A DNA stretch of 64,000 nucleotides, taken from positions 123,497 to 187,496 of the forward strand of contig JAUNOY010000003.1 of the NCBI GenBank assembly GCA_030536995.1, in the 5' to 3' direction. The stretch's first letter is position 1. The number at the start of each line of letters is the position of its first letter. The position numbers and the translations under genes were made by a program. The notes under the pieces were generated by a model, which searched no databases, was not told the DNA's origin, and was given only the letters and a program-made list of their open reading frames with translations. This DNA comes from Eubacteriales bacterium. Its GTDB lineage: Bacteria > Bacillota > Clostridia > Lachnospirales > Lachnospiraceae. Shown here one piece after another: positions 62,481 through 64,000 of the stretch.

Positions 62481-63397
62481 GAAAGTGGAAAGAAAAACCT
62501 TACCATTCCCTTGACTATATGCTCCGGGAGCGTTTCGGGGAAAAGGTCTACAAAGTCACCTTAAACGGCGGGATGTCCTGTCCCAACAGAGATGGAAAAA
62601 TCGGCACAAGAGGCTGTATTTTCTGCAGCGAGGGGGGAAGCGGCGACTTTGCAGCGTCTGCAAGCCTCTCCATCACAGAGCAGATTGACAGCCAGATTGC
62701 CATTCTTTCACAGAAACGCCCCATTGAAAAGTATATCGCCTATTTTCAGGCATATACCAATACCTATGCCCCTGTGGAATATCTTAGAAAAATTTTCACA
62801 GAGGCAATCTCCCATCCGAAAGTTGTCGCTCTTTCTATTGGAACAAGACCCGACTGTCTGGGAGATGAGGTCATATCCCTTTTGTCAGAGCTTAATGAGA
62901 GAAAGCCCATATGGATAGAACTGGGGCTGCAGACGATTCATCCACAGACTGCAGTCTATATCCGCCGCGGATATAAACTTGAAGTCTTTGAAAATGCTGT
63001 CAGAAATCTTCGGAGAGAAGGAATCGAAGTCATTGTCCACACAATTCTCGGACTTCCCAAAGAAAGCCACGACGATATTCTTGCAACAATGGAATATTTA
63101 AACCGGCAGGATATTCAGGGAATCAAGCTTCAACTTCTTCATGTTCTCAAAGGCACGGATCTGGCTTTTGATTACGAAAACCATATATTTCAGACCTATG
63201 AAAGAGACGAATATATCGATCTTCTCATCGACTGTCTGGAACATCTTCGTCCCGATCTTGTGATTCACCGTATCACCGGAGACGGACCGAAGGATTTACT
63301 GATTGCCCCACTGTGGGCAAGCCGCAAACGCGAGGTACTGAATCTTCTTCATCACGAGATGAGCAGGAGACAGAGTTATCAGGGAAAAGCGCTGTAA
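62477..63397 (+). CDS. Radical SAM protein, TIGR01212 family
   Basis: 306 residues. The iron-sulfur motif is Cys35-x11-Cys47-x2-Cys50 (MSCPNRDG, GCIFC), spaced as in the TIGR01212/YhcC family. IGTRPDCL, ELGLQTIHPQT and HTILGLPKES are further marks, as in Elp3-like enzymes. Reaction unknown. ATG overlaps the DUF624 stop (ATGA). Confidence 0.88.
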   Translation: MRKWKEKPYHSLDYMLRERFGEKVYKVTLNGGMSCPNRDGKIGTRGCIFCSEGGSGDFAASASLSITEQIDSQIAILSQKRPIEKYIAYFQAYTNTYAPVEYLRKIFTEAISHPKVVALSIGTRPDCLGDEVISLLSELNERKPIWIELGLQTIHPQTAVYIRRGYKLEVFENAVRNLRREGIEVIVHTILGLPKESHDDILATMEYLNRQDIQGIKLQLLHVLKGTDLAFDYENHIFQTYERDEYIDLLIDCLEHLRPDLVIHRITGDGPKDLLIAPLWASRKREVLNLLHHEMSRRQSYQGKAL

Positions 63398-63421
63398 CAG
63401 ACTTTTCCAAAGGAGGTATAT

Positions 63422-63934
63422 ATGGCTACACCTTTTACTGTTTATAAGCTGATTGTTCTCTATATGCTGCAGCATTCCGAGAACAGCCTGACCAATTCCC
63501 AGATTTCGGAATTTATTCTTGAAAAAGAATACACGAATTATTTCCATCTCCAGCAGGCAATTTCCGAGCTGGTGGAATCTGAGCTGATTGAAAAAGTGAC
63601 CCGCTCTAATGTATCCCACTATAATCTCACGGAAGAAGGCAGAAAAACTCTCTCTTATTTCCAGCAGGACTTATCTCCTGAAATCCGCAGAGAAGTCAAG
63701 GACTATCTGAAATCCGGCGGATATGAGGCTGCCGAGCGCATTATCACGCCTGCTGACTACTATATTTCCGCTCAGGGAAGCTACACTGTTCACTGCCAGC
63801 TTATCGAAAAAAATACCTCTCTCATTGACCTGACCATGGCAGCCCCTAATCTGGAAGCCGCCAAGTCCATGTGCAGGAAATGGTCCGGAAAAAGTCAGGA
63901 AATATATGACAAAATAATGGAGGAGCTTCTGTAG
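63422..63934 (+). CDS. DUF4364 family winged-helix protein
   Basis: 170 residues. An N-terminal winged helix (about 5-75: KLIVLYMLQHSENSLTNSQI, FHLQQAISELVESELI) resembles PadR/MarR DNA-binding folds; a C-terminal alpha/beta part follows. DUF4364 is widespread in Clostridia with unknown role. AAGGAGG precedes the ATG. Last gene of the DUF624-radical SAM unit. Confidence 0.82.
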   Translation: MATPFTVYKLIVLYMLQHSENSLTNSQISEFILEKEYTNYFHLQQAISELVESELIEKVTRSNVSHYNLTEEGRKTLSYFQQDLSPEIRREVKDYLKSGGYEAAERIITPADYYISAQGSYTVHCQLIEKNTSLIDLTMAAPNLEAAKSMCRKWSGKSQEIYDKIMEELL

Positions 63935-63955
63935 GCTCCTCCATAAAAAAGAAGG

Positions 63956-64000
63956 GGATGTGAAAAAACTCGATTGAGTTTTTTCACATCCCTCTTTTTG
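63956..64000 (+). terminator. Intrinsic terminator at the window end
   Basis: GGGATGTGAAAAAACTC, four-base loop, GAGTTTTTTCACATCCC, then CTTTTTG. A long perfect stem. A smaller GGAGGAGC/GCTCCTCC hairpin overlaps the stop codon just before it. Confidence 0.85.

Overview
The window looks like chromosomal DNA of a gut Firmicute, most likely a Lachnospiraceae member (Blautia, Mediterraneibacter or a relative). Support for this: moderate-to-low GC, strong AGGAGG-type ribosome sites, a B12-independent glycyl radical diol dehydratase, meso-diaminopimelate dehydrogenase, YesM/YesN two-component systems beside sugar importers, and small families typical of Clostridia (DUF1836, DUF4364, DUF5685, DUF6106, DUF624). 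The genus is inferred; no rRNA or tRNA gene is visible. No phage, insertion sequence or CRISPR array was seen.

Layout. 1-1.8 kb: 5' part of a glycyl radical glycerol/propanediol dehydratase with a strong promoter overlapped by a CcpA-type cre site. 1.9-4.1 kb: PHP hydrolase and MATE exporter. 4.2-4.95 kb: a cobalamin riboswitch, a terminator and a second long hairpin in front of a small cysteine-rich protein gene. 5-8.1 kb: two secreted NlpC/P60 cell-wall hydrolases. 8.2-15.6 kb: housekeeping and small operons (diaminopimelate dehydrogenase; zinc-ribbon/DUF5685/DnaJ; DUF1002 plus acetyltransferase; Ca/Na exchanger plus MntP; a small acidic membrane protein). 15.7-17 kb: a 23S rRNA uracil methyltransferase.

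From 17 kb on, carbohydrate uptake dominates. 17.1-25.1 kb is a YtfQRT-YjfF-type monosaccharide ABC importer behind its own YesN/YesM pair. 25.3-31.8 kb holds an M42 peptidase, an AraC regulator, a first GH36 alpha-galactosidase and PcrA helicase. 32.7-39.9 kb is an alpha-galactoside operon (binding protein, two permeases, DUF624 protein, second GH36) facing its AraC regulator across a promoter with paired direct repeats. 39.9-50 kb is a beta-galactoside operon (binding protein, two permeases, LacZ GH2, GH42) with another AraC regulator upstream. 51.4-60.7 kb is a ChvE/MmsAB-type monosaccharide importer preceded by a sensing operon of four genes: membrane-anchored binding-protein-like sensor, YesM kinase, YesN regulator and XylF-like lipoprotein. 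60.9-64 kb: polysaccharide deacetylase, a second DUF624 protein, a radical SAM protein and DUF4364.

Together the genes describe a saccharolytic gut anaerobe that imports alpha- and beta-galactosides intact, cleaves them inside the cell and takes up released monosaccharides through two further importers. ATPases for the two oligosaccharide importers are absent and are probably supplied by a shared MsmX-type ATPase elsewhere. The most interesting observations are the four-gene sugar-sensing operon, the layered control in front of the cysteine-rich gene, the paired operator repeats, and the fact that all four importer binding proteins lack a lipobox. Promoters, terminators and hairpins were found by eye; none was computed.
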